From an uncultured Veillonellaceae bacterium (lineage in GTDB: Bacteria; Bacillota; Negativicutes; Veillonellales; Dialisteraceae): a stretch of DNA of 50,784 nt. Below the pieces are notes generated by a model. That model was given only the letters and a program-made list of their open reading frames with translations, searched no databases and had not been told where the DNA came from. Below are positions 7,567 through 15,770 of the stretch, in pieces. Where the stretch lies: the NCBI GenBank assembly GCA_949286115.1, contig CASEBK010000001.1, forward strand, positions 1 to 50,784, written 5' to 3'. Numbering within the stretch: position 1 is the stretch's first letter; every line of letters begins with the position of its first letter. Made by a program: the position numbers and the translations under genes.

Positions 7567-8355
7567 TTATTTGCCCGACGCGCCGAACCACTTCTCGTAG
7601 ATCTGATCGTATGTGCCGTTTTCATGGAGCTCTTTGAGCGCTTTGTTCACTTTCTGCTGGAGCTCTTTGTTGTCCTTCTTCATGGCGAAGGCGAAGCCCA
7701 CCGACTCCTTCGGCGTGCCCACGATCTTCATGTCCTTGTCCGCGCCCTGCTTCAGGTAGTACATGCCCACTGGCGCGTCGATGACGACCGCTTCCACCGT
7801 CTTCGCGCGGAGCTCGAGGAACGCCTGCGAGTTCGAGTCGAACTGCTTCACCTGGCTCGCGCCCGCTTCCTGGGCGAACTCCACCTGCTTCGTGCCCACC
7901 TGGCCGCCGACGACGCGGTCTTTCAGGTCCGCCCAGTCGTGGATCTGGTCATTGCCCTTCAGGACGATGATGACCTTGCCGGACTGGTCGAAATAGATGT
8001 CGCTGAACGCCACCTGCTTCTCCCGCTCGGGCGTCACGTCCATGCCGGAGGCGACGAGATCGATCTGGCCGCTCTGGATGGCCGGGATGAGCGCGTCGAA
8101 CCCCATGCTCTTGAACTCCATCTTGCCGCCCATCTGCTTCACCACCGCATCCGCGAGATCGATGTCGAAGCCCACGTACTTGTCGTCCTGCGTAAATTCA
8201 AAAGGCGGATAGGTCGTCTCCGCCCCCACGCGGATGATGCCGTCCTTCGCCGCGCTGTCCTTGGCCGAGCCGGACGAGCCGCCACACCCCGTGAGCACCA
8301 TCGCCGCGCCGATCGCCGCCGCAGCAGCGATCATTTTCCATTTCCTGCTAAACAT
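7567..8355 (-). CDS. Solute-binding lipoprotein, family 3 (polar amino acid type)
   Basis: A 262-residue binding protein, paralogue of the one at 6612-7397. It has a signal peptide with lipobox LTGC, a Gly/Ser-rich linker, then VGAETTYPPFEFTQDDKYVG, the FDALIPAIQSGQIDLVASGM segment, and ADLKDRVVGGQVGTKQ. The ligand is unknown but probably an amino acid. It has its own promoter and terminator and so is transcribed separately. A 28-bp inverted-repeat site lies between promoter and start. No membrane subunits are encoded nearby, so it must work with a transporter encoded elsewhere. Confidence 0.93.
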   Translation of the reverse strand: MFSRKWKMIAAAAAIGAAMVLTGCGGSSGSAKDSAAKDGIIRVGAETTYPPFEFTQDDKYVGFDIDLADAVVKQMGGKMEFKSMGFDALIPAIQSGQIDLVASGMDVTPEREKQVAFSDIYFDQSGKVIIVLKGNDQIHDWADLKDRVVGGQVGTKQVEFAQEAGASQVKQFDSNSQAFLELRAKTVEAVVIDAPVGMYYLKQGADKDMKIVGTPKESVGFAFAMKKDNKELQQKVNKALKELHENGTYDQIYEKWFGASGK

Positions 8356-8378
8356 CCTGGACCATCCTTTCTCTTTTT

Positions 8379-8406
8379 ATAAGTATTTACATTTCCGTAT
8401 ACTTAT
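8379..8406. promoter_or_regulatory. Candidate operator in the leader of the 7567 binding-protein gene
   Basis: ATAAGTAT (8379-8386) and ATACTTAT (8399-8406) are perfect 8-bp arms separated by 12 bases, a centre spacing of about two helical turns. The site lies just downstream of the expected transcription start. It could bind a dimeric repressor; which one is unknown. Confidence 0.5.
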
Positions 8407-8421
8407 GTTTTGCTCCTCTCT

Positions 8422-8450
8422 ATACTATCAGGGAAGAAAGGGCCCGTCAA
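8422..8450 (-). promoter_or_regulatory. Promoter of the 7567 binding-protein gene
   Basis: Minus-strand TTGACG (8445-8450), a 17-base spacer, then TAGTAT (8422-8427). Confidence 0.7.
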
Positions 8451-8890
8451 CCGAAAGGGGAGACGGGGAAGCGGGCGGCTTCCCGCGCGGGAGCTATGGG
8501 GAAATAAAACGTTTTTTCTCATTACGATGCGGGCCCTCTTAGAGAAAGCGAAGCGTATTTTCTCATTATGCTGTGGCCCCACATCACGATGCGAGCGGCT
8601 TCAAAGTGTTCTGTGTGAAGCCCGATACGCCGCGAGCTCTGCGGGCGGCGCTAAGCTCTTTGCGGTGAAAGAGGCGTCCCTCCCGAAAGTCCTCTTTCAT
8701 TTCTTCCGCACCGGAGGTCTTGCGGGAGGGCTTTCACGGCAAAGTCCCCGCCGCTCCTTTGAGAGGACTTTCGTCCCCTGTGACCTCTCACGGGTCCTGC
8801 ACCGTCTCTGTGCCTTTCGGCGGCGCAGGAAAATTTTTTCGCGTCCGCTTCCGCGCTCTTTTCCCGCAGGGGCGGCGGGCCGCGGCTCTT
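8451..8890. repeat. Gene-free intergenic region with a repeat-family copy and long inverted repeats
   Basis: No credible gene. The CCCACATCACGA motif shared with the regions near 924, 1280 and 13557 sits at 8578-8589. GAAAGTCCTCTTTCA (8685-8699) pairs with TTTGAGAGGACTTTC (8758-8772). A further GTGAAAG...CCCTCCCG / CGGGAGGGCTTTCAC pairing is nested around 8666-8736. The sequence between differs from the other copies. Confidence 0.6.
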
Positions 8891-8894
8891 CGCG

Positions 8895-8923
8895 TTGACC
8901 CGCCTATAAGATGATGATATATT
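8895..8923 (+). promoter_or_regulatory. Promoter of the dedA-glycosyltransferase operon
   Basis: TTGACC (8895-8900), a 17-base spacer, then TATATT (8918-8923), about 45 bases before the dedA start. Confidence 0.7.
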
Positions 8924-8965
8924 TTATATGTGATTTTTTACGGGAAGTAAGGATAAGGATAGGAT

Positions 8966-9553
8966 ATGGAACTGATCACCGATTTTCTCTCCGAGTGGGG
9001 GTATCTTGCGCTCTTCGTGACGATGGTGCTGGAGAACATGAACGTCCCCATCCCCAGTGAGATCGTGCTGGGCTTCGCGGGATTCCTCGTGTCGCAGGAC
9101 ATCTTCAGCTTCTGGCCCACGGTGGTCGTAGGGACGGCGGCGGGTCTGGCGGGCTCGCTCGGCTCCTACTGGATCGGCGCGAAGGGCGGGCGCGCGGTAC
9201 TTCTGAAGTACGGGCAGCACATGCACCTCTCGAACAAAAAGCTCATCGCGGCGGATTCGTGGTTCCAGCGGTACGGGGGCATCGCCGTCTTCACGGGACG
9301 GCTCCTGCCGGGCATCCGCACGTTCATCTCGCTCCCCGCGGGCATCGCCCAGTACCCGCTGCCTCATTTCGTCGCCTTCACCGTCCTCGGCACGGTGCCG
9401 TGGACCATCCTCCTCGTATACGTGGGCTCGGTGCTCGGCTCGAACTGGCAGACCATCCTGGACTATCACTACGAGATCGCCGCAGGCTCGGCGGCTCTGG
9501 TGCTGGTCATTCTGGCGGTGTACTGGTATCTCCGCCGGGTGAAGGAGAAATGA
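8966..9553 (+). CDS. DedA-family (VTT domain) membrane protein
   Basis: A 195-residue integral membrane protein of the DedA/SNARE-associated family. Some members act as undecaprenyl-phosphate or phospholipid flippases. Family landmarks are ENMNVPIPSEIVLGFAGFL near residue 23, the Gly-rich segment AAGLAGSLGSYWIG, and FTGRLLPGIRTFISLPAG with the conserved Arg and Pro-Gly. Hydrophobic helices at both ends fit the family. The start follows GGATAAGGATAGG. It heads an operon with two PMT-type glycosyltransferases that should use polyprenyl-phosphate-linked sugars. A role in recycling or moving that lipid carrier is therefore plausible; this is inferred from context. Confidence 0.92.
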   Translation: MELITDFLSEWGYLALFVTMVLENMNVPIPSEIVLGFAGFLVSQDIFSFWPTVVVGTAAGLAGSLGSYWIGAKGGRAVLLKYGQHMHLSNKKLIAADSWFQRYGGIAVFTGRLLPGIRTFISLPAGIAQYPLPHFVAFTVLGTVPWTILLVYVGSVLGSNWQTILDYHYEIAAGSAALVLVILAVYWYLRRVKEK

Positions 9554-9554
9554 C

Positions 9555-11069
9555 GTGACGCGCGATCGAAAATTCCTCTTCATCTACTGCCTCCTGCTTT
9601 TCCTGCTCTTCCTGTGGAACGTGCCGCTCCTCGACCCGGATGAACCGGTGTACGGCGAGACGGCCAAGGAGATGCTCGCCACCGGCGACTGGCTCTCCCC
9701 GCGCATCTACGGGGATTTCTGGTATGACAAGCCGCCGCTCTTTTACTGGCTCGAGGCCATTTCCTTCTCCCTCCTCGGCGTGTCCACCTTTTCCGCCCGG
9801 CTCCCTTCGGCGCTCATCGCCGCGGGGACGGCGATCTACGTGTGGCGTGAGACGGAGGCCCTCTTCGGACGGCGGGTGGGATTCCTGGCGGCGCTCATCC
9901 TCGCCTCGTCCCTCGAATTCATCGTCATCGCCCGGGCGGCCGTGACGGACATGACGCTCACCGCGGCGCTCACGGCGGCGCTCTTTTCCTTCGTGCGGAA
10001 GAAATACGCCGCCGCCTACATCGCCTGCGGGATCGCGCTCCTCGCGAAGGGCCCCATCGGCTTCGGCTTCCCTGCGCTCATCGTGGGGCTGTGGCTCCTC
10101 TGTCAGAGAAAGTTCACCCTCGGCCCCATCATGGCGCTCAAGTGGTACTGGGGCATCCCTCTCGCCTGTCTCGTGGGGCTGCCGTGGTACGTCTACATGA
10201 CGGCGGTGCACGGCCAGCCCTTCATCGACACCTTCCTGGGCTACCACAATCTGGTGCGCTTCGCTGAGCCGGAGCACGCCGGGAAAGACCACTGGTGGCT
10301 ATACCTCGTGGTGCTCACCGCGGGATGCTTCCCCTGGACGGGGGCGGTGTGCGGCATGCTGACGAGGCTCCGGCGCTTTGCCCGCGACCCGGTGAAGCTC
10401 TACTTCATCGTGTGGGCGGCGTTCATCTTCCTCTTCTTCTCCGCCTCCTCCACGCAGCTCTTCTCGTACATCCTGCCCATGTACCCGGCCCTTGCGGTGC
10501 TCACGGCGCTGTATCTGGACGAGATCCTCACGGAGACGCGGAGCCGCCTCTTCCCGCAGCTCCACATCTTCTTCATCGCCCTCACGGCGGCGGCGGTGGG
10601 CCTGGCCCCGCTCGTCCCCTGGGGCGGCGACGCCGGAAAATACGGCACCGTCCTCATGGTGCTCCTCCTCGGCCTCGCAGGCGCGCGGGCCTATCAGTGG
10701 GCGCAGCCGAAAGCGTTCCTCCTCCTGCAGGGGGCGCTCGCCTTCTGCCTCACCATGGCCGCGTGGACGCTCTTCGCCGCGCCCGTCCGGGAAGCCTTCA
10801 CTTCGCCGGACCTCTCCATGCGGGCGCTCCTCACGGACCGGGGCGGCGCGCCGCTCTACATCGACCCCTTCTACCGGCCGGCGTCGGCGTTCTACCACGA
10901 CCTGTACGGCCTTCCCATGCCGGACCTTCGGAAGCCGGCTGCTGATATTTCCGGCGACGCCTACCTCCTCGTGCAGAAGAAGCTCGTCCGCGACTGGCCC
11001 GCGGAGGAACACGCCCAATGGCAGACCGTGTGGGAGACGCCCACCGCTCTCCTTCTCCGGAAATCGTAA
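9555..11069 (+). CDS. Glycosyltransferase family 39 (ArnT/PMT-like) membrane protein
   Basis: A 504-residue polytopic membrane glycosyltransferase of the GT-C fold. The catalytic first loop reads DPDEPVYGETAKEM (residues 27-40), with the Asp/Glu pair expected for a polyprenyl-phosphate-sugar donor, followed by YDKPPLFYWL. About a dozen hydrophobic helices follow, then a soluble C-terminal tail with YIDPFYRPASAFYH. ArnT-like members add sugars to lipid A, and others glycosylate proteins or surface polymers; the acceptor cannot be told. The start is GTG at 9555, one base after the dedA stop, with GGAGAAATGAC as ribosome site. The next gene is a paralogue. Confidence 0.9.
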   Translation: MTRDRKFLFIYCLLLFLLFLWNVPLLDPDEPVYGETAKEMLATGDWLSPRIYGDFWYDKPPLFYWLEAISFSLLGVSTFSARLPSALIAAGTAIYVWRETEALFGRRVGFLAALILASSLEFIVIARAAVTDMTLTAALTAALFSFVRKKYAAAYIACGIALLAKGPIGFGFPALIVGLWLLCQRKFTLGPIMALKWYWGIPLACLVGLPWYVYMTAVHGQPFIDTFLGYHNLVRFAEPEHAGKDHWWLYLVVLTAGCFPWTGAVCGMLTRLRRFARDPVKLYFIVWAAFIFLFFSASSTQLFSYILPMYPALAVLTALYLDEILTETRSRLFPQLHIFFIALTAAAVGLAPLVPWGGDAGKYGTVLMVLLLGLAGARAYQWAQPKAFLLLQGALAFCLTMAAWTLFAAPVREAFTSPDLSMRALLTDRGGAPLYIDPFYRPASAFYHDLYGLPMPDLRKPAADISGDAYLLVQKKLVRDWPAEEHAQWQTVWETPTALLLRKS

Positions 11070-11092
11070 CTTTTTTCCTTTCAGGTGAAATC

Positions 11093-12691
11093 ATGAATCG
11101 AACTCTTCGCTTCCCCGTCATCCTCTTTGCGCTCTTCTTCGTCTCTCTGGTGTGCTACCTCTGGGGGACCCAGCAGATGCCCGTCACCGATCCGGTGGAA
11201 TCCAACTACGCCCTCACGGCGAAGGAGATGGTCCTCTCCGGGGACTGGCTCTCTCCGCAGATCTACGGCAACTACTGGTATGATAAGCCCGCGCTCATGT
11301 ACTGGCTCCTCTCGGCGTCGTACACCGTCTTCGGCTTCTCGAACTTCGCCTCCCGCCTGCCCGCGGCGCTCGCCGGGGCGCTCACCGTGGCCCTCATGGG
11401 CTGGTACGGGGCGCGCATCCTCGGCGACCGCGCCCGCGGCCTCTGGGCGGCAGTCTTCCTCGCCACGTCCATCGAAGTGTGGGTGATCTCCCACGCGGTC
11501 ATCACGGACAGCGCCCTTCTCCTCTTCACCGTGCCCACCCTCCTCTCGGGCTACCTCGGCGTCACGGAGAAGAGCTGGAAACACATCACCATCGCCTGGG
11601 CGGCGGCGGGCCTGGCATGCCTCACGAAAGGACCGGTGGGCCTCGTCCTGCCGGGGGCCATCCTCTTCCTGTGGTGCCTCACGCGGAGATCGATGAAAGA
11701 CGTGCTCCGCCTCTTCTTCCCCACGGGCCTCCTCGTCTTCCTTCTCATCGCCGCGCCCTGGTACTACGCCATGTACAGCGCCCACGGCGCCGCCTTCGTG
11801 GACCAGCTCATCGGCCTCCACAACGTGACCCGGGCGCTCTCCTCCGAGCACCCGGAAGACAACTATTTCTTCTACTACCTCCTCGTGCTCCCGGTGGCGC
11901 TCCTCCCGTGGACGGGACTCTCCTTCTACACCATGGCGAAGCGCTGGAAAACGAGAGACACCCTGTATAACTTCCTCATGATCGCCTGCTGGGGCACCCT
12001 CCTCTTCTACACCCTCGTGGCGACGAAGTACATCACCTACACCTACATCGCCGTCATCCCGGCGATCCTGCTGGCGGCGATGGCCATCGAAGACTTCCTC
12101 CGGGAAGACTGCCGGCCGGCGCAGGCCGCTCTCGTCGGCCCCTATGTGCTGACCCTTCTGGCGCTTCTAGCGGGGACCTTCTACCTACCGGGCAACTTCA
12201 TGTCCTACTACGTCATCGCCGCCTACAGCGGCTTCCTCCTCCTCACCCAGTGGAAAAAGAAACAGCTGGGGAGCATGCTCATCCTCACCACGGCGTCTAT
12301 GGCGGTGGGGCTCACGTGCCTCGTCTTCGGCGGCCTCACGAACTACGTGGCCACCCGCTCCTCCCTCGACATGGCCGACTATTTCCACAGCCTCCCCGGG
12401 CAGCATTATTTCTTCAAGAGCTATCCCCCGTCCTACACGTACTACACCGACGAAGTGGCAACGCGCGTATACGACGCGGGCATGACACAGCGCGATGCGA
12501 AATGGGAAACGAAGTACGCCGTGCCCACGGTGACCACGGACGAACTTCTCGCAGCGGGCAAAGACGGTGCGGTCTATCTCTATGTGGACCACAGCGACGC
12601 GGACACCTTCGCCGCCTGGGACGGGCACACGCGCTTCTCGGAGGACAAAGCCCTGCCGAGCGGCATCGTCTATGAAATGGAGCAGCCATGA
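11093..12691 (+). CDS. Glycosyltransferase family 39 (ArnT/PMT-like) membrane protein, second copy
   Basis: A 532-residue polytopic GT-C glycosyltransferase, clearly paralogous to the preceding gene (shared GDWLSPQIYGNYWYDKP-like loop). The catalytic loop reads TDPVESNYALTAKEM (about residues 32-46), so the DPDE of the first copy is DPVE here. TKGPVGLVLPGAILFLW and the HPEDNYFFYYLLVLPVALLPW loop are typical of the family. The ATG at 11093 follows CAGGTGAAATC. The frame is open 25 codons further upstream but overlaps the previous gene without a good ribosome site. The two copies probably act on the same surface glycoconjugate with different donor or acceptor specificity (inferred). Confidence 0.9.
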   Translation: MNRTLRFPVILFALFFVSLVCYLWGTQQMPVTDPVESNYALTAKEMVLSGDWLSPQIYGNYWYDKPALMYWLLSASYTVFGFSNFASRLPAALAGALTVALMGWYGARILGDRARGLWAAVFLATSIEVWVISHAVITDSALLLFTVPTLLSGYLGVTEKSWKHITIAWAAAGLACLTKGPVGLVLPGAILFLWCLTRRSMKDVLRLFFPTGLLVFLLIAAPWYYAMYSAHGAAFVDQLIGLHNVTRALSSEHPEDNYFFYYLLVLPVALLPWTGLSFYTMAKRWKTRDTLYNFLMIACWGTLLFYTLVATKYITYTYIAVIPAILLAAMAIEDFLREDCRPAQAALVGPYVLTLLALLAGTFYLPGNFMSYYVIAAYSGFLLLTQWKKKQLGSMLILTTASMAVGLTCLVFGGLTNYVATRSSLDMADYFHSLPGQHYFFKSYPPSYTYYTDEVATRVYDAGMTQRDAKWETKYAVPTVTTDELLAAGKDGAVYLYVDHSDADTFAAWDGHTRFSEDKALPSGIVYEMEQP

Positions 12692-13404
12692 CAGACGCGG
12701 CGCAGCTGGCAAAACGGTTCGTCGCCTCGCTCCTTGCCTGGCACGGGCCGGACGCCTTCAACCCTTGGGCCGACTTCGATCCCGACTATGACGTGGCCTA
12801 CGCCCGCTCCATCCGCAAAGCCCAGCTCGAGCGCTACCTCGCGCGCCGCCTCGGCACCGCGCGTATCCTCCTCATCGCCGAAGCGTGCGGCTACCAGGGA
12901 GGACGCTTCACCGGTGTGGCCATGACCTGCGAGCGCATGATGCTCTCCCTCCATCCCACGGTGAACGCGAAGATGGTCATCGGCTCTCCGGGCCGCCGCA
13001 CGAGCCGAGCGGACAGCCCTTTCCTGCCGAAAGACATCCAGCGCCGACAGGGATTCAATGAGCCGACCGACACCGTCGTGTGGGACGCGTGCCTCGCGGC
13101 GGGACTCGCGCCGGAAGAATTTCTCCTGTGGAACATCTTCCCCTTCCATCCCCACCAGAGGGGACGCATGCTCACGAACCGCACGCCAACGGACAAAGAG
13201 CTCGCCGAAGGGCTCGCCTACACCGAAGCGCTCCTAGCCATGACGGGGCCGCTCCTCCTCTTCGCCGTAGGGAAGAAGAGTGAAGCCACCCTCCGCGCGG
13301 CAGGCTACCGCCCCATCGGCCTGCGCCACCCCGCCAACGGCGGCGCGAACCTCTTCCGCGAGGGGCTGGCAGACGCCCTTAAACAGCGAGGGCTCTCCTC
13401 ATAA
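12688..13404 (+). CDS. Uracil-DNA-glycosylase-superfamily protein
   Basis: A 238-residue soluble protein with the general layout of the uracil-DNA glycosylase superfamily. An IAEACGYQGGRFTG loop near residue 64 replaces the usual GExPG...G.PF.G active-site loop. A conserved WNIFPFHPH strand follows, and a C-terminal HPANGG segment sits where the family's catalytic or DNA-minor-groove His loop is expected. Such enzymes excise uracil from DNA. The active-site loop is divergent, so catalytic specificity is not assured. The ATG overlaps the glycosyltransferase stop by four bases, making it the last gene of an otherwise membrane-glycosylation operon. A strong terminator follows. Confidence 0.7.
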   Translation: MTDAAQLAKRFVASLLAWHGPDAFNPWADFDPDYDVAYARSIRKAQLERYLARRLGTARILLIAEACGYQGGRFTGVAMTCERMMLSLHPTVNAKMVIGSPGRRTSRADSPFLPKDIQRRQGFNEPTDTVVWDACLAAGLAPEEFLLWNIFPFHPHQRGRMLTNRTPTDKELAEGLAYTEALLAMTGPLLLFAVGKKSEATLRAAGYRPIGLRHPANGGANLFREGLADALKQRGLSS

Positions 13405-13440
13405 AAAAATCGTCTCTCTTTCGGAGAGACGATTTTTTTA
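13403..13440 (+). terminator. Strong Rho-independent terminator
   Basis: ATCGTCTCTC (13409-13418) and GAGAGACGAT (13424-13433) pair perfectly across a 5-base loop. They are flanked by A7 and T7 tracts and so could act in both directions. Confidence 0.92.
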
Positions 13441-13970
13441 TGGCTTCACAGCCGTCTTCTTCCGCTTCGCTTCTCATGCATCGTTTCCCTGCGGCACTGA
13501 CGCATCAGGAAATAATAAAAGTAAGAAAAGAATGCCTCCTCTCATTCCTGTGCGGACCCACATCACAAAGGCTTCGTTTCTCTCATGGACGACTGTGCCC
13601 GTTTTTGGAGCATGAGCTCCATGGTCACTTCATTTCTTCCTTCGCCGCCGAAGGAAGAAACGAAGCAAAGAAGGAAGAGCGCCGCCCGATCACCCAGCCC
13701 TGAAAAATTGGCCGGTCACTACCCTCCGGAGAGCTCGCTCCCTTCGGTCGCTCAAACAGGCGCTGCGGCTGACGCCACCGGCCAATTTTTCTCCCTTCGG
13801 GCACCGGGCTTCGTTCAAACGGGCGGGGAGCTGCACCAATGCTTGTCTGTGTCACCCATTTTTCAAATGATCATCCCTCATGCTCATATATCTCCTCATG
13901 GGGGCACTCCCACATTCCGATATCTCCTTCCTTCTTTCATACCCTGCGGGCTGGGGAAGTCTGCCGCAGA
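13441..13970. repeat. Gene-free intergenic region with a repeat-family copy
   Basis: No credible gene. From 13557 the modules match 924-1215 in order. They are CCCACATCACAA, then GCTTCGTTTCTCTCAT, then a hairpin TTTCTTCCTTCG/CGAAGGAAGAAA (13633-13644 with 13649-13660) inside CTTC/GAAG. Next is a second perfect inverted repeat (13703-13716 with 13777-13790), and finally GGGCGGGGAGCTGCACCA near 13820. The stems differ in sequence from the 924 copy but keep their pairing. Confidence 0.7.
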
Positions 13971-13974
13971 GGCA

Positions 13975-14004
13975 TTGGCGCGGCGCGTCTGTTTCCGCTA
14001 TGAT
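13975..14004 (+). promoter_or_regulatory. Promoter of the FMN reductase operon
   Basis: TTGGCG (13975-13980), an 18-base spacer, then TATGAT (13999-14004), 40 bases before the ATG. Confidence 0.6.
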
Positions 14005-14044
14005 ACAGAAAAACGCGGCTATGCCGCGGTGGAAAGGAGTTCCC

Positions 14045-14596
14045 ATGCACATCCTCATTCTGAACGGCAGTCCCCGCCCGGAGGGGCTCACGAAGCGCAT
14101 GGCCGAAGCGTTCCGCGCCGGCGCCGAAGCCGCTGGTCATGCGGTCACGGTCATCGACGTGTGCCGTCTCGGCATCCGCGGCTGCCAGGCCTGCGAAGCG
14201 TGCCACGCGCCGGGCCGCAGCGCCTGTGTCCAGCGGGACGGCATGGACGAGATCTATCGCCGCCTCCCGGAGACGGACATGCTCGTTCTCGCCTCGCCCA
14301 TCTATTACCACGGCTTCTCGGGCCAGCTCAAGTGCGCCATCGACCGACTCTATGCGGCTCTCTATCCGAAGGAGCGGAAGCCCCGCCGTCTCCGCTTCGC
14401 GGCGCTCCTCCTTGCGAGCGGCGCGGAAGGCGTCTACGATGGGGCAAAATATTCCTACGCCGAAGATCTCCTAAGCTATCTCGGCCTCGCAGACAAAGGC
14501 GTATTCACCGCCTCGGAAGAGACGGACCTCCCCGCGCGGCTCCACGAGATTCGCCTCTTCGCGGCGTCCCTTGCAGAAACGGAGGATACGAAATGA
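14045..14596 (+). CDS. NADPH-dependent FMN reductase / flavodoxin-like protein
   Basis: A 183-residue flavodoxin-fold protein of the NADPH-dependent FMN reductase / iron-sulfur flavoprotein-like family. The N-terminal LNGSPRPEGLTKRM loop binds the FMN phosphate. GCQACEACH (about residues 50-58) gives the Cys cluster seen in this group. SPIYYHGFSGQLKCAIDR is the typical flavin-ring loop. The expected activity is electron transfer or quinone, metal or nitro-compound reduction; the substrate is unknown. The ATG at 14045 follows AAAGGAGTTCCC. The frame extends 55 codons upstream through repeat DNA and was trimmed. It overlaps the next, shortened homologue by four bases. Confidence 0.88.
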   Translation: MHILILNGSPRPEGLTKRMAEAFRAGAEAAGHAVTVIDVCRLGIRGCQACEACHAPGRSACVQRDGMDEIYRRLPETDMLVLASPIYYHGFSGQLKCAIDRLYAALYPKERKPRRLRFAALLLASGAEGVYDGAKYSYAEDLLSYLGLADKGVFTASEETDLPARLHEIRLFAASLAETEDTK

Positions 14597-14847
14597 AAGT
14601 GCTTGCCATCAGCGGAAGCGCCCGGAGGAACGGAAACACGGCGCGGCGCACCGGCGCGCTCCACGCGGTGGACGCGATGGATCATTTCTTCCTGAATCAC
14701 GACATGTTCCTCGCGGGGAGCACCTACTGGGCCGTGGGCTACGGGCGGCTTCCCGGCGACGTAGCCTCCGATGAAGAAACGCTCTCCACCGCCCGCCGTC
14801 TCGGCGAGAACGTGGCGTGGTTCCTGCAGCGCAGGGAGGGAACATGA
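14593..14847 (+). pseudogene. Internally deleted flavodoxin-like FMN reductase remnant
   Basis: An 84-residue frame with a proper start overlapping the previous stop (ATGA). It begins MKVLAISGSARRNGNTA, the FMN-binding N-terminus of an NADPH-dependent FMN reductase. It then passes directly to FLAGSTYWAVGYGRLPGDV and LSTARRLGENVAWFL, which are the normal C-terminal end of the same family. The middle (roughly 100 residues, with the Cys cluster and flavin-ring loop) is missing without loss of frame. It cannot fold as a complete flavodoxin. It could still be translated, since the coupling to both neighbours is intact: its TGA overlaps the next ATG. Confidence 0.8.
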
Positions 14848-15650
14848 TGGAGACCGTACGGCTCGCATCGGGCGCGGCCATGCCTCTCGTGGGCTTCGGC
14901 ACGTGGGACCTCCGCGGCGAAGCGTGCGCCCATGCCGTGGACACGGCGCTTCGTCTGGGCTATCGCCTCATCGACACCGCCCAGCTGTACCGCAATGAAG
15001 ACGCCGTGGGCGAAGGCATCCGCCGCTCGGGCCTCCCGCGGGAGGCGCTCTTCCTGACTACAAAGGTATGCGCCCCCGCAGACAGCTACGAAGGGACGCG
15101 CGCCCAGATCGACCGGGCCCTCGCCGCCCTCCGCACGGACTGCATCGACCTCTTCCTCATTCACGAGCCGTACCGCGCCGCCCCCGCCATGTGGCGCGCC
15201 ATGAGAGAAGCCCGGGCGGAAGGCAAGATCCGCACGCTGGGCGTCTCCAATTTCAGTGCCCGCCAGCTGGGCGCCTTCATCAGCGAGGTGGGCGAAGTGC
15301 CCGCGGTGGATCAGGCGGAGGCGCACGTCTTCTATCCCCACCGGGACCTCCTCGCCGCGTGCCGCGCCCGGGGCATCGTCATGCAGGCGTGGAGCCCCTT
15401 CGCCGAAGGGCAGCGCCACATCTTCACGAACGAGACGCTCCTCTCCGTGGGAAGAAAATACGGCAAGACCGCCGCGCAGACCGCCCTCCGCTTCCTCCTC
15501 CAGCTGGGCATCCCCGTCATCCCCAAGAGCGCCCACGAAGCGCGGATGCAGAAAAATCTGGCCGTCTTCGATTTCGCGCTCACCGACGAAGACATGGCCG
15601 CCATCGGAAAGCTGGACGGCGGCCGCTCCCTCTTCGGCTGGTACGAATAG
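14844..15650 (+). CDS. Aldo/keto reductase
   Basis: A 268-residue NAD(P)H-dependent aldo/keto reductase (TIM barrel). The catalytic tetrad is visible: Asp and Tyr in LIDTAQLYRNE, Lys in LTTKV and His in DLFLIHEP. Cofactor-binding segments are GVSNFSARQL and, at the C-terminus, IPVIPKSAHEARMQKN. It reduces carbonyl compounds; the physiological substrate is unknown. The ATG at 14844 follows GGGAGGG and overlaps the stop of the truncated FMN reductase. A start at the second Met (14847) is also possible. It is last in a small redox operon and is followed by a bidirectional terminator. Confidence 0.93.
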   Translation: MMETVRLASGAAMPLVGFGTWDLRGEACAHAVDTALRLGYRLIDTAQLYRNEDAVGEGIRRSGLPREALFLTTKVCAPADSYEGTRAQIDRALAALRTDCIDLFLIHEPYRAAPAMWRAMREARAEGKIRTLGVSNFSARQLGAFISEVGEVPAVDQAEAHVFYPHRDLLAACRARGIVMQAWSPFAEGQRHIFTNETLLSVGRKYGKTAAQTALRFLLQLGIPVIPKSAHEARMQKNLAVFDFALTDEDMAAIGKLDGGRSLFGWYE

Positions 15651-15727
15651 AGACCGTGCCCCGCTGCCATCCGGGACGCGCCGTATCTCCCACAGAAAGC
15701 AAAGCCATGCCCTCCGCATCACCACGC

Positions 15728-15765
15728 AAAAACGCGTTTCCTCATCGGAAAGGAAGCGCGTTTTT
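15728..15765. terminator. Bidirectional terminator between convergent genes
   Basis: AAAAACGCG (15728-15736) and CGCGTTTTT (15757-15765) form the outer stem. TTCC/GGAA pairs inside it, with A and T tracts on both sides. It serves the aldo/keto reductase (+) and the permease (-). Confidence 0.8.
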
Positions 15766-15770
15766 GTATT

